64,000 nt of DNA from Rufibacter roseolus (GTDB lineage Bacteria > Bacteroidota > Bacteroidia > Cytophagales > Hymenobacteraceae): contig NZ_JAFMSU010000002.1 in NCBI RefSeq assembly GCF_017916365.1, forward strand, positions 1,550,001-1,614,000, given 5' to 3'. The position numbers and the translations under genes are program-made. Shown here piece after piece: positions 45,651 through 54,613 of this stretch (its first letter is position 1; each line of letters begins with the position of its first letter). A model generated the notes under the pieces. It was given only the letters and a program-made list of their open reading frames with translations. It was not told the origin of the DNA and did not search any database.

Positions 45651-45750
45651 ACTAAAAGTTGCTTTTATCTCAAACAAGAAAAAGGGAATTGAAGCAGAGT
45701 TAAGCAATCAAGGATATTCTGAAGACCGCCTTTAAAATCTTGAGAAACTA

Positions 45751-45799
45751 CCTAATCCTGAAAATCCTGCTTCTAATCCCGGAAATCATGCTTCTGGTC
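45751..45799. repeat. Inverted counterpart of the folK-end repeat (right arm)
   Basis: Read on the minus strand it gives GAAGCATGATTTCCGGGAT and then TAGAAGCAGGATTTTCAGGAT, the same two-unit order as the left arm. The first unit encodes the last residues (QKHDFRD) and stop of the CapD-like gene. Confidence 0.8.
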
Positions 45800-47692
45800 A
45801 AACTTCTGATAAATGGAGTTCTGGCTCACGTACTCCGGCACCAGTTGCTTCATTTTCTTAATAACCGCCACGTTGTTCTGGGAATTGAATAACTCTATGA
45901 GCTGCTCGATTTCCTGAAGTACTTTCTCGCTATGCGGCGTTTGCACGTTGGCCAGGCTGATTTTAGGGTGTGCCGTGCTTTGCACCGATTCATTCTTATG
46001 GAAGAGCTCTTCCTCCAGTTTCTCGCCGGGGCGTAAACCGGTATACACCAGCTGGATGTCCTTGCCTAAAGTCAAACCAGATAGCTTGATCATCTTCTTA
46101 GCTAGGTCCACGATCTTGATGGAGTCACCCATGTCAAAGATGTAGATCTCACCGCCAGAGCCCATGGATGCTGCCTCTAATACCAACTGGCAGGCTTCTC
46201 TGATAGACATGAAATAGCGAGAGATATCGGGGTGGGTGACGGTGACGGGGCCACCCTCTTCTATCTGTTTCCGGAAACGCGGGATCACCGAGCCGGTGCT
46301 GCCCAAAACGTTCCCGAAGCGGGTGGTGATAAAGCGGGTCTGTTTGTTCCCGGAATCGCGAAGGTAATGGTCCATGGCCTGCACGTACATCTCGCAGAGA
46401 CGTTTGGACGCACCCATTACGCTGGTAGGGTTCACTGCTTTGTCGGTAGAGAGCAACACAAACTTCTGAACCTGGTATTTCACGGCCAAATCGGCCAGGA
46501 TTTTGGTGCCCAGGATATTGGTATTGAGCGACTCTGTGGGGTTCTCTTCTATAACAGGCACGTGTTTGTAGGCGGCGCAATGGAAGACCAACTCCGGCCG
46601 GAAATGACGAAACACCGCCTCTACCCGAGCTTTGTTCGTGATGTCACCCAGTACTACCTCAAAGTTCAGCTTCACGTAAAGCTCGGTCAACTCAAGCTCC
46701 AGGTCATAGAGCGCCGACTCGGCCTGGTCCAGGAGAATAAGCTGTTTGGGTTTGAATTTGATGAGTTGCCGCACCAGCTCGCTCCCAATAGAACCCGCCG
46801 CGCCGGTGACCAGAATGGTTCGGTTCTGCAGTTCATTGTGCAGCATAGGAGAATCAATTTCGGCCGTGGGCCGGTCCAGGACATCCTCAATGCGCACCTC
46901 CCTGATCTGCTTGAAACTGAGTTCGCCGTTGATCCATTTATAAACCGGCGGCACCACCAGTACCTGCACCCCAGCGTTAAGGCAAGCCTCAACCAGTTGT
47001 CTTCTACGGGTCATTGATAGCTGCTGCACCGCCACAATGAGCAGGTCAATCTGCAGAGCCCTCAGCTGCCCCACCAGATCCTCGGCCGGGCGTTGGATGG
47101 TCACTCCATTGATCACCAGGTTCTGCTTTTTAGGGTCGTCGTCCAGGAAAGACGCGAAATGGTAATAGGTACCCATGTCCTGCTGCAGGGTCTGCAGCGT
47201 GATGCTTCCCACCTCGCCGGCCCCGAAAATGGCCACGTTCACCTTATGGGTGTTGGCGTGGTTCCACTCGTAATGCACAATCTTGGCCCATCCCCGTAAC
47301 AAGGACAGCGCCAGGATACAGCCCAGATAGTCAATGAGCAGCACCGAAATGGGAATGAAATTCTGGTAGCCCAGGATCTTATTGTACACCAACTGGGCCA
47401 TTACCAGCACAAAGGAACTGCTTGTAAGTGAAAGGAAAAGCTTACGCAGGTCATCCAGGCTGGTGTAGCGGATGATGCCGGCGTAGGTTCTGCCGTAATA
47501 GAAAGCAATGGCCCGCACGGCCAGCACAATAGGCAGCATCTGCGTCACAGACAGCTCAGTGTACTTCCGGAGATCAAAGTTGAAGCGCAGCAGGTACGCC
47601 ATGAAAAAAGAAAGGGCACATAAACAGATATCAACCCCGAAGACCAGTTGCCTGGGCATTTTCTGTTTGAAGATCTGCTGCATGTGCCCCAT
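45773..47692 (-). CDS. CapD/PglF/WbpM-type nucleotide-sugar 4,6-dehydratase, membrane-bound
   Basis: 639 aa. Four membrane helices in residues 15-130, a CoA-binding-like Rossmann unit (VAIFGAGEVGS, about 150-160), then the catalytic short-chain dehydrogenase domain with NAD motif TGAAGSIGSEL (about 296-306) and STDKAVNPTSVMGASKR. In the last motif Met replaces the catalytic Tyr (M-x3-K), as in known UDP-GlcNAc 4,6-dehydratases of this group. It makes 4-keto-6-deoxy sugars for surface glycans. It lies 42 bases after fabD on the same strand, far from the glycan island. Confidence 0.92.
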   Translation of the reverse strand: MGHMQQIFKQKMPRQLVFGVDICLCALSFFMAYLLRFNFDLRKYTELSVTQMLPIVLAVRAIAFYYGRTYAGIIRYTSLDDLRKLFLSLTSSSFVLVMAQLVYNKILGYQNFIPISVLLIDYLGCILALSLLRGWAKIVHYEWNHANTHKVNVAIFGAGEVGSITLQTLQQDMGTYYHFASFLDDDPKKQNLVINGVTIQRPAEDLVGQLRALQIDLLIVAVQQLSMTRRRQLVEACLNAGVQVLVVPPVYKWINGELSFKQIREVRIEDVLDRPTAEIDSPMLHNELQNRTILVTGAAGSIGSELVRQLIKFKPKQLILLDQAESALYDLELELTELYVKLNFEVVLGDITNKARVEAVFRHFRPELVFHCAAYKHVPVIEENPTESLNTNILGTKILADLAVKYQVQKFVLLSTDKAVNPTSVMGASKRLCEMYVQAMDHYLRDSGNKQTRFITTRFGNVLGSTGSVIPRFRKQIEEGGPVTVTHPDISRYFMSIREACQLVLEAASMGSGGEIYIFDMGDSIKIVDLAKKMIKLSGLTLGKDIQLVYTGLRPGEKLEEELFHKNESVQSTAHPKISLANVQTPHSEKVLQEIEQLIELFNSQNNVAVIKKMKQLVPEYVSQNSIYQKFDQKHDFRD

Positions 47693-47693
47693 C

Positions 47694-47733
47694 TGTTTTA
47701 AGCGTGCTTTTCGGGAAAAAGGATAAAAACAGG
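47694..47733. repeat. Degenerate dispersed palindrome copy
   Basis: TTTTAAGCGTGCTTTTC then GGAAAAAGGATAAAAACAGG fills the 42-base fabD to CapD-like spacer. The match is weaker than elsewhere. Confidence 0.4.
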
Positions 47734-47734
47734 A

Positions 47735-48610
47735 TTAGCTAACCTGGCCTACTTCGGCGGTTTTGTCAATCTTTTTCACCAGGCCTTGCAGCACCTTGCC
47801 GGGACCGCACTCAATAAAGATAGTAGCACCATCGGCGATCATTTGCTGCACAGACTGGGTCCAGCGTACGGGAGCCGTGAGCTGCTTGATAAGGTTCTGC
47901 TGAATTTCCTGAGGATCTGTGTGCGGTTTGGCGTCCACGTTCTGGTACACCGGGCAAATACCTTGTTTGAACTCGGTGTTCAAAATAGCTTTTTCCAGTT
48001 CAGCCTCGGCTGATTTCATCAACGGCGAGTGAAAAGCTCCGCCTACCGGCAACACCAGGGCACGTTTGGCACCAGCAGCTTTCAGACGCTCACAGGCTTC
48101 CTCTACCCCCGCAATGGTTCCTGAAATCACCAGCTGGCCCGGGCAGTTGTAATTGGCTGCTACTACCACATCATTCACCTCGGCGCAGATTTGCTCTACT
48201 TTCTCATCTTCCAGGCCCAAAATAGCGGCCATGGTAGAAGGCTGCTCCTCACAGGCAGCTTGCATGGCCAGCGCTCTTTTGGAAACCAAACGCAGGGCAT
48301 CTTCAAACGCCAGTACCTTGTTAGCCACAAGTGCCGAGAACTCTCCCAGGGAGTGTCCGGCTACCATTTCAGGGTCAAAATCCTGGGCAACGGAGGCCTG
48401 GATCACGGAATGCAGGAAAATGGCCGGCTGGGTTACTTTGGTTTGCTTCAGTTCCTCGTCAGTGCCGGAGAACATGATATCTGTAATGCGGAAGCCCAGT
48501 ATCTCATTGGCGCGCTCAAAAAGGTCTTTGGCGGTTTGGTGTTGCTCATACAGGTCTTTGCCCATGCCCACAAACTGAGCGCCCTGACCCGGGAATACAT
48601 ATGCTTTCAT
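47735..48610 (-). CDS. fabD: Malonyl-CoA:ACP transacylase
   Basis: 292 aa from the ATG at 48610. The frame extends 13 codons further upstream, but MKAYVFPGQGAQFVGMG is the standard FabD N-terminus. GQGAQ (8-12), GHSLGE (85-90) with nucleophile Ser87, and VGGAFHSPLM with the catalytic His near 198. It loads malonate on acyl carrier protein for fatty-acid synthesis. A -7 box at 48689-48696 predicts a leader of about 70 bases that contains a dispersed palindrome. It probably forms an operon with the CapD-like gene. Confidence 0.96.
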   Translation of the reverse strand: MKAYVFPGQGAQFVGMGKDLYEQHQTAKDLFERANEILGFRITDIMFSGTDEELKQTKVTQPAIFLHSVIQASVAQDFDPEMVAGHSLGEFSALVANKVLAFEDALRLVSKRALAMQAACEEQPSTMAAILGLEDEKVEQICAEVNDVVVAANYNCPGQLVISGTIAGVEEACERLKAAGAKRALVLPVGGAFHSPLMKSAEAELEKAILNTEFKQGICPVYQNVDAKPHTDPQEIQQNLIKQLTAPVRWTQSVQQMIADGATIFIECGPGKVLQGLVKKIDKTAEVGQVS

Positions 48611-48628
48611 GCGTTGCGTGTTATTTTG

Positions 48629-48666
48629 TTTTAGGTCCGTTTTCTGCAAAACAGGTCTAAAACCGG
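48629..48666. repeat. Dispersed palindrome copy in the fabD leader
   Basis: Left half TTTTAGGTCCGTTTTC, right half GCAAAACAGGTCTAAAACC. It ends 18 bases before the fabD ATG (minus strand), between the promoter and the start codon. Confidence 0.75.
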
Positions 48667-48688
48667 TGGTTTAGGTTTAGGATAAACG

Positions 48689-48696
48689 CAAAGATA
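48689..48696 (-). promoter_or_regulatory. Candidate -7 box for fabD
   Basis: On the minus strand TATCTTTG matches TAnnTTTG exactly. It overlaps the end of the terminator T run of the upstream gliding-protein gene. No clear -33 TTTG. Confidence 0.45.
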
Positions 48697-48731
48697 TAAA
48701 AATGGTGCCCATTGTGAGAACAGGCACCATT
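48695..48731 (-). terminator. Intrinsic terminator of the gliding-associated gene
   Basis: AATGGTGCC (48701-48709) pairs with GGCACCATT (48723-48731). On the minus strand TTTTTATA follows and merges with the fabD -7 box. Confidence 0.8.
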
Positions 48732-48758
48732 CTTAAAACCAAATACGGAATACGGATT

Positions 48759-51524
48759 TTACCGGACGATCTCCACCCAGCCTTTGTAGTTTCTGACATC
48801 GGGCTTGAGGCCGAAGAACTCTACTTCCACCTGGTAGAAGTAGGTACCCTCAGACAGGGCTTTTCCGCCGTTGTCCACGCCGCGCCAGTTCAGGCCTGGG
48901 TCTCCGGTGCTTTCATACACCTTGTTACCCCAGCGGTTGAACACCCGCAGCGTAGCCCTTCTGATAAAGGTTGCCCCTTGCTTGGGCGTGAAAACATCGT
49001 TCTTGCCATCAGCGTTAGGCGTGAAGATGTTAGGCAGCGAGAAGATGATACAGTTGTCTTTGCAGACGATGTTGCTCTGCTCACCCTCTACCCCATTCAC
49101 ATCTGTAGCCGTGACCACGTAGCACCCGGCGTAAGACAGCAGGTTCTGGTGGATGTATTGGTACACCGCCAGGTTGGTGTTGTCTATGGTGGCTAATTTC
49201 ACGAAGTCTCCTTCTTCGGTTTCCCGGTAATACAGTGTGTAGAAATCAATGGCGGCGGCATCACACCCGGGCGGTAAAGACCACGTGAGGGTGTTGGAGA
49301 ACGGTGGCCCGTTGGGCACAAAGTTCTCATCGCAGACCAGCGGATCTATGGCCAGAATAGGCACGCACAAACGGTTGATGAACACTTCCTGGCTATTGTT
49401 CAGGATAGGGTCTGGCAGGAACGGGTTGTCAAAGGATCCCTCGGTCCGCACATATACCCTATACTGCCTACCTGGCTCCAGGGGCACACTTCTGGAGAAT
49501 GTACCAGAGGTAGCCGTGGCCTGCACGCTGTCATATCGCACAAAGTTTCTGCCCCCGTTCGGGTCCATGAAGATCACGTGCCATCTCGGGTCGTTAGCGG
49601 TGCTGGCGTTGTTCCAGGGCACATTATAGGTCCAGGTCAGTTCCATGGTTGGGCCGTTGGCCTGGCCTGACAAATAGACGCTGGAGGCCGTGGAAGAGTC
49701 TACCAAAACCGTTGGGCTACCCACTGTACCAGAGTGATAGAACTCCACCTTGTAGGTGTAGGATGTGTCCTGGGTGTTCAGGTTATTATCTGTGAAGACC
49801 GTGTCGTTCAGGCTGGTAAAGTTATAGCCGGTCACTGGCACGAAAGCCGCATTAGCACTGCGGTTCTGGCCCGGCACACGCAACAGGCGATAAAGGAAAG
49901 GAGCGGTAAGTTGGGCCACGTTGGCTGGTCTTGGCTTGCTCCACTCCACCCGAATCTTCCCGGTGGTGGTGCTGGTTTCGGTTACGCTAACTTTGGTGAG
50001 CGAAATGGATTCCAGCGTAGCGCAGACTTCGTTAGAAGCGATACTTTCGCCCCCACTTGGCTGCGGGAATTCGGCATAGATCCGGTAGCAGTAGGTTTTA
50101 TTCCGCTCCAGTCCCTGGCCGTTGTTGTTATCCAGAAAAGTGGTAACTCCCGCACTGACCTGCCCAATTCTTGTATAGCCGGCAGATGCAGGAATACCGG
50201 TTTCACAGGCATCGGGCACAAAGTCAGAAGGACCCTCTTTGCGGTAGATGTACATGATGGTGGCATTGGGACAAGTATAGGCGTTCCAATTCACCCTGAT
50301 GCTACTGCTGGTTTGCGGCACTGCGCTCACCACCACGGGAGGCGGTCCCACCACGGTGACTCGCCACGGTTGGAGGTCTACTAAGACCAGCCTACAGTCC
50401 GCTGGCTTATCTTCTGCCCTGAACACTACTTGGTAAGGCTCTCGACGCACATCCAGGCAGGAAGTCTGCCAATTGAAAGTATGGGTAGAATCATTCACCC
50501 TGGGAAAAGACGCCTTATTGGAGGCCGGAGGAAGAATACTCCCGATGGCAGAGATAACCACGGGGTCTTTATCAGGATCTCTGGCTTTGATGGTGGCTTG
50601 CAGGAAGGTTCCGGCCACCACACAAGTATCCTTGGGAATAATCAGGACGGGAGGCTGGTTTGGGTCTTCCTTAACAAGGATCTGCATATCCCTGATTACT
50701 TGGCCGATCAAGCGTCCGTCTCGCCACTCCTCCACCGCAAAGGCAATGTTAAACTCCCCAAGGACATTAGGTGTATTCCAAGTCAATTGCCCCGTTCTCG
50801 CATCAAAACTGAACCCTGCCGGCCCTCCGGGAAGCGCTGGCCCCAAAAAGTTTTCCAGTCCCCGGTATCCGGGAGCGGTTCTGCCCACCGGATTTCCGCA
50901 GGCATCACTGCCGTTTGAGATTCTGGGCTCCAGGAATCTAAAAGAAAGGCTATCCCCATCTGGGTCATAGGCCGCCGGGTTGTGAACGAAGATCTTGTTT
51001 CGGGCGGCCACATCTACTGGGATAGATTGTAAGATGGGGGAACGGTTAATACCCAGAAAAGGATCAACGGTGAGGGTGCTCTGCAAAAAAAACGTCTGCT
51101 GTACCGAAGAAGAGATATTGACTACACCACCGTTGCGGTTCTCCCCCACAAACGTCACCGTAAAGGTACCCGGGCCAGAGTAAATGTGCTCAAACCGATA
51201 GATGTTCACGAATGTGTTGTTCTGCTGACAAATGCCACCTGGCGCAATCAAGGTTCTGGATTCGCGGGGCACGCGCTGGCTTGTACAGTCGCCAAAGTAC
51301 AGGGTGGCCTCCAAATCTTCAAAAGGCGGCGGCGCCACACTGTAGGTAATCAATGTAAAGAAAAAACGGAGGGGATTTTTGCCGGCGGTGGTATCACTTT
51401 TCACGTATATGTTCCCGGCGCGTAAGTGGGTTGCCTGCGCGGTTTGGGAAGAAACCAAAGAGAAAAGAAACAGCCCACACAACAAAAACAGGAAGGCCCT
51501 TACTTTTTGTAGAATTAGAGGCAT
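48759..51524 (-). CDS. Large secreted protein with gliding-motility-associated C-terminal (CHU_C, T9SS type B) domain
   Basis: 921 aa from the ATG at 51524. The frame reaches 51578, but the shorter form starts at a proper signal peptide (FLFLLCGLFLFSLVSSQTAQA). PKD/cadherin-like and fibronectin III-like beta domains fill the middle (for example PPPVVVSAVPQTSSSIRVNW at about 395-415). The end (FSLPNIFTPNADGKNDVFTP, RVFNRWGNKVYES, WRGVDNGGKALSEGTYFYQV) is the CHU_C sorting domain, directing export by T9SS to the surface. It probably acts as an adhesin or surface structural protein. It is a single gene. Confidence 0.92.
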   Translation of the reverse strand: MPLILQKVRAFLFLLCGLFLFSLVSSQTAQATHLRAGNIYVKSDTTAGKNPLRFFFTLITYSVAPPPFEDLEATLYFGDCTSQRVPRESRTLIAPGGICQQNNTFVNIYRFEHIYSGPGTFTVTFVGENRNGGVVNISSSVQQTFFLQSTLTVDPFLGINRSPILQSIPVDVAARNKIFVHNPAAYDPDGDSLSFRFLEPRISNGSDACGNPVGRTAPGYRGLENFLGPALPGGPAGFSFDARTGQLTWNTPNVLGEFNIAFAVEEWRDGRLIGQVIRDMQILVKEDPNQPPVLIIPKDTCVVAGTFLQATIKARDPDKDPVVISAIGSILPPASNKASFPRVNDSTHTFNWQTSCLDVRREPYQVVFRAEDKPADCRLVLVDLQPWRVTVVGPPPVVVSAVPQTSSSIRVNWNAYTCPNATIMYIYRKEGPSDFVPDACETGIPASAGYTRIGQVSAGVTTFLDNNNGQGLERNKTYCYRIYAEFPQPSGGESIASNEVCATLESISLTKVSVTETSTTTGKIRVEWSKPRPANVAQLTAPFLYRLLRVPGQNRSANAAFVPVTGYNFTSLNDTVFTDNNLNTQDTSYTYKVEFYHSGTVGSPTVLVDSSTASSVYLSGQANGPTMELTWTYNVPWNNASTANDPRWHVIFMDPNGGRNFVRYDSVQATATSGTFSRSVPLEPGRQYRVYVRTEGSFDNPFLPDPILNNSQEVFINRLCVPILAIDPLVCDENFVPNGPPFSNTLTWSLPPGCDAAAIDFYTLYYRETEEGDFVKLATIDNTNLAVYQYIHQNLLSYAGCYVVTATDVNGVEGEQSNIVCKDNCIIFSLPNIFTPNADGKNDVFTPKQGATFIRRATLRVFNRWGNKVYESTGDPGLNWRGVDNGGKALSEGTYFYQVEVEFFGLKPDVRNYKGWVEIVR

Positions 51525-51548
51525 ATAGTAGCGGTTTGCATACAAAAA

Positions 51549-51556
51549 CAAAGATA
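51549..51556 (-). promoter_or_regulatory. Candidate -7 box for the gliding-associated gene
   Basis: On the minus strand TATCTTTG matches TAnnTTTG exactly, 24 bases before the chosen ATG at 51524. It lies inside the longer frame, which supports the shorter start. Confidence 0.45.
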
Positions 51557-51692
51557 GAAGAATCTCTAGATTGACCATGGATGATTACAACAAATGTATT
51601 GTACCATGGTTATATATGTACAAGATATGTACGAGTTTATGGCTATAACGAATTCTCCTTTCTACTGTTGTAATTCCAGGGGGCTAATCCCG

Positions 51693-51730
51693 TTTTTAAG
51701 TCATTTTCCCAAAAACTGTTCAAAAACAGC
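51693..51730. repeat. Dispersed palindrome copy, degenerate
   Basis: Left half TTTTTAAGTCATTTTC, right half AAAAACTGTTCAAAAACAG. It lies between two divergent promoters. Confidence 0.5.
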
Positions 51731-51830
51731 AAGCCCCATTAACAAATCTCGTCATTATTAGAATTTAATTTAGAATTAATCAAAATAGACACTTCAATTG
51801 CTTGAGAAAGCCTTGGCATGTACCTTTGGA

Positions 51831-51838
51831 CAGATTTA
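51831..51838 (+). promoter_or_regulatory. Candidate -7 box of the sdhCAB operon
   Basis: TACCTTTG matches TAnnTTTG exactly, 45 bases before the sdhC ATG. TTG triplets upstream (51813-51815 and 51802-51804) give spacers of 15 and 26 bases, neither ideal. Confidence 0.5.
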
Positions 51839-51882
51839 ACCAATCCTTTACACACCTTATTTATCAACCTTAACACAACAAA

Positions 51883-52575
51883 ATGAGTTGGTTTTCTAAA
51901 ACGTTTTCCAGTACTATAGGCCGCAAACTTCTAGTGGCTGTCACTGGTTTGTTTCTCTGCTCTTTTTTGGTGGTGCACCTGGTGGGCAACCTGCAGCTGT
52001 TCAAGGGTGATGGAGGAGCTTCCTTCAACATCTACTCCCATTTTATGGCCACCAACCCTTTAATCCGCACCATGGAAATAGTGCTGGTACTAGGATTTGT
52101 TTTCCACATCTACGAGGCACTGGTGCTTACGCGCCGCAACAAGAACGTGCGTAAAACAGCGTATGCGTACAACAGACCCCAGGACAACAGCAACTGGTCT
52201 TCCCGCAACATGGGTTTGTTGGGTACTGTTATCCTGGTGTTCCTGATCATTCACCTGTACAACTTCTTCTGGCGGGCGCGTTTCGGTGAGCCTAACATGA
52301 TTGACATTGAAGGCACTGGCTATGATGATCTGTACTCTGTAGTGGTGCAGTCTTTCCACCTGTGGTGGTATGTGTTGATCTATGTGCTGGGCCAGATTGC
52401 CTTGGGATATCACTTATACCACGGTTTCTCCAGTGCTTTTCACACTTTGGGCCTAAACCATAAGAAATACACCCCGGGCATTCAGAAATTTGGAGCCTTC
52501 TTTTCCATTGTGGTACCAGCCGGTTTTGCGGCCATGCCACTTTACTTTTTCATCAAAGACGTTGTTTTGAGCTAA
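51883..52575 (+). CDS. sdhC: Succinate dehydrogenase/fumarate reductase cytochrome b subunit
   Basis: 230 aa with five predicted membrane helices, matching the single-subunit type B anchor (as in Bacillus or Wolinella) rather than paired SdhC/Sdh[24 protein letters not shown] opens helix I. Histidines in helices I, II, III and IV (VVHLVGN, FHIYEA, IIHLYNF, YHLYHGF) are candidate ligands for two hemes. It anchors SdhA and SdhB and passes electrons to or from menaquinone. sdhA starts 10 bases after its stop. Confidence 0.94.
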   Translation: MSWFSKTFSSTIGRKLLVAVTGLFLCSFLVVHLVGNLQLFKGDGGASFNIYSHFMATNPLIRTMEIVLVLGFVFHIYEALVLTRRNKNVRKTAYAYNRPQDNSNWSSRNMGLLGTVILVFLIIHLYNFFWRARFGEPNMIDIEGTGYDDLYSVVVQSFHLWWYVLIYVLGQIALGYHLYHGFSSAFHTLGLNHKKYTPGIQKFGAFFSIVVPAGFAAMPLYFFIKDVVLS

Positions 52576-52585
52576 GCAGATCGAT

Positions 52586-54499
52586 ATGATTTTAGATTCA
52601 AAGATTCCCGAAGGCCCATTAGCCGAGAAATGGGACAAGCATAAATTCAATGTAAAGCTGGTAAACCCGGCTAACAAACGTAAATACGATATCATAGTGG
52701 TAGGAACCGGTCTGGCCGGAGCTTCTGCCGCCGCAACCCTGGCCGAGCTTGGGTACAACGTAAAGGCTTTCTGCTATCAGGATAGCCCGCGTCGTGCGCA
52801 CTCCATCGCTGCCCAGGGTGGTATCAACGCCGCCAAAAACTACCAGAACGATGGTGACAGCGTGTACCGTCTGTTCTATGACACCATCAAAGGTGGTGAT
52901 TACCGCGCCCGTGAAGCCAACGTGTACCGTCTGGCCCAGGTGAGCGTGAACATCATTGACCAGTGCGTGGCGCAAGGAGTGCCTTTCGCGCGTGAGTACG
53001 GCGGATTGCTGGCGAACCGCTCCTTCGGGGGTGCCCAGGTAAGCCGGACGTTCTACGCCCGGGGCCAAACCGGTCAACAGCTTCTGTTAGGTGCCTACTC
53101 TGCCCTGAACCGCCAGATCGCGTACGGCAAGGTGAAATTATACCCACGTACCGAGATGCTGGACTTAGTGATGGTAGACGGCAAAGCCCGCGGTATCGTG
53201 ACGCGTCACCTGGTAACCGGTAAGATTGAATCACACAGCGCGCATGCGGTAATCCTGGCCACCGGTGGATACGGAAACGTGTTCTTCCTTTCCACTAACG
53301 CAATGGGTTCCAACGCTACGGCTGCCTGGAGAGCTTACAAAAAAGGAGCTTTCTTCGCGAACCCTTGCTTTACCCAGATTCACCCAACCTGTATTCCGGT
53401 TTCCGGTGGCTACCAGTCTAAACTGACCTTGATGTCTGAGTCACTCCGTAACGACGGACGGGTTTGGGTACCTAAGGCAGTGGGTGACAACCGTGCCCCG
53501 CAGGATATACCGGAAGACGAGCGTGATTACTTCCTGGAGCGTAAGTATCCTTCCTTCGGTAACCTGGTACCACGTGACGTGGCTTCCCGTAATGCCAAAC
53601 AAGCTTGTGACGAGGGACGCGGCGTAGGAACCACCAAACTGGCCGTATACCTTGACTTCGCCGATGTAATCAAGCGTGATGGTGCTGACAAAGTTGCCCA
53701 GAAGTACGGTAACTTGTTTGACATGTACGCCAAGATCACGGGTGAGGATCCATACACTACCCCAATGCGTATCTACCCGGCGGTACACTATACCATGGGT
53801 GGACTGTGGGTAGATTACAACCTGATGACCACTGTACCAGGTCTTTATGCTACCGGTGAGTGCAACTTCTCTGACCACGGCGCCAACCGCCTGGGTGCCT
53901 CTGCCCTAATGCAAGGTCTGGCTGATGGCTATTTCGTAATTCCTTACACTATCGGAGATTACTTAGCCCAGATGCCATCTACCCGCGTGGAGACCTCTCA
54001 CCCAGCCTTCAAAGAAGCCGAGACCGCTTTGAAAGCCAGCGTTGACCGACTTCTTAGCATCAACGGTACCCGTACGGTAGATGAGTTCCACAAGGCTTTG
54101 GGGCAGATCATGTGGGATTACTGCGGCATGGCCCGTAACGCCGAAGGCTTACAGTTTGCCAAGCAGGAGATCAGAAAACTGCGTGATGAGTTCTGGAGAG
54201 ACGTGAAGATTGTAGGCGTAAACGAAGAACTGAACATCACCCTGGAGAAAGCAGGCCGTGTGGCAGACTTCCTGGAGTTAGGTGAACTGATGGTAGATGA
54301 CGCCTTGAACCGCAATGAATCTTGTGGTGGCCACTTCCGTGAGGAATTCCAGACTCCGGAAAACGAAGCACTCCGTGACGACGAAAACTACACCTATGTA
54401 GCCGCCTGGCAATATACCGGTGACAACCAACAAGCCGTGCTGCACAAAGAGGAGCTGAAGTTTGAGAACGTGAAATTGACGCAGCGTAGCTATAAATAA
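52586..54499 (+). CDS. sdhA: Succinate dehydrogenase/fumarate reductase flavoprotein subunit
   Basis: 637 aa. FAD-binding GTGLAG (40-45), the covalent-FAD motif A-H72-SIAAQGG, substrate-site [10 protein letters not shown] and [10 protein letters not shown], and [21 protein letters not shown] near the C-terminal capping region. It oxidises succinate to fumarate (or the reverse). The length and sequence style match the Bacteroidota/epsilon-type flavoprotein that pairs with a five-helix anchor. It is followed by an unusual 114-base AT-rich spacer before sdhB. Confidence 0.96.
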   Translation: MILDSKIPEGPLAEKWDKHKFNVKLVNPANKRKYDIIVVGTGLAGASAAATLAELGYNVKAFCYQDSPRRAHSIAAQGGINAAKNYQNDGDSVYRLFYDTIKGGDYRAREANVYRLAQVSVNIIDQCVAQGVPFAREYGGLLANRSFGGAQVSRTFYARGQTGQQLLLGAYSALNRQIAYGKVKLYPRTEMLDLVMVDGKARGIVTRHLVTGKIESHSAHAVILATGGYGNVFFLSTNAMGSNATAAWRAYKKGAFFANPCFTQIHPTCIPVSGGYQSKLTLMSESLRNDGRVWVPKAVGDNRAPQDIPEDERDYFLERKYPSFGNLVPRDVASRNAKQACDEGRGVGTTKLAVYLDFADVIKRDGADKVAQKYGNLFDMYAKITGEDPYTTPMRIYPAVHYTMGGLWVDYNLMTTVPGLYATGECNFSDHGANRLGASALMQGLADGYFVIPYTIGDYLAQMPSTRVETSHPAFKEAETALKASVDRLLSINGTRTVDEFHKALGQIMWDYCGMARNAEGLQFAKQEIRKLRDEFWRDVKIVGVNEELNITLEKAGRVADFLELGELMVDDALNRNESCGGHFREEFQTPENEALRDDENYTYVAAWQYTGDNQQAVLHKEELKFENVKLTQRSYK

Positions 54500-54500
54500 T

Positions 54501-54605
54501 GAATAATTAAGAATTAGGAATTAAGAATAATGAGGCAACCTAAGTTAACCACTGCAGATCGCCTCTTTCTTCAATTCCTAATTCTAAATTCTTAATTCTT
54601 AATTG
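54501..54605. repeat. AT-rich inverted repeat inserted between sdhA and sdhB
   Basis: Left arm 54501-54536 (contains TTAAGAATTAGGAATTAAG and ends in GAGGC) and right arm 54561-54605 (begins with GCCTC and contains AATTCCTAATTCTAAATTC) are imperfect inverse copies around a 24-base centre. They fill almost all of the 114-base gap in an otherwise tight operon, so it looks like an inserted short element. Confidence 0.75.
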
Positions 54606-54613
54606 AAAAGAAA

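Larger units (their letters stand above)
51525..51882. other. Divergent intergenic region, 358 bp
   Basis: Carries -7 boxes for the gliding-associated gene (51549-51556, minus) and for sdhC (51831-51838, plus), with a dispersed palindrome between them at 51693-51730. No gene. Confidence 0.6.

Noticed and set aside
46232-47017. 261-codon plus-strand frame
   Set aside because: Antisense shadow of the CapD/PglF-like dehydratase catalytic domain.
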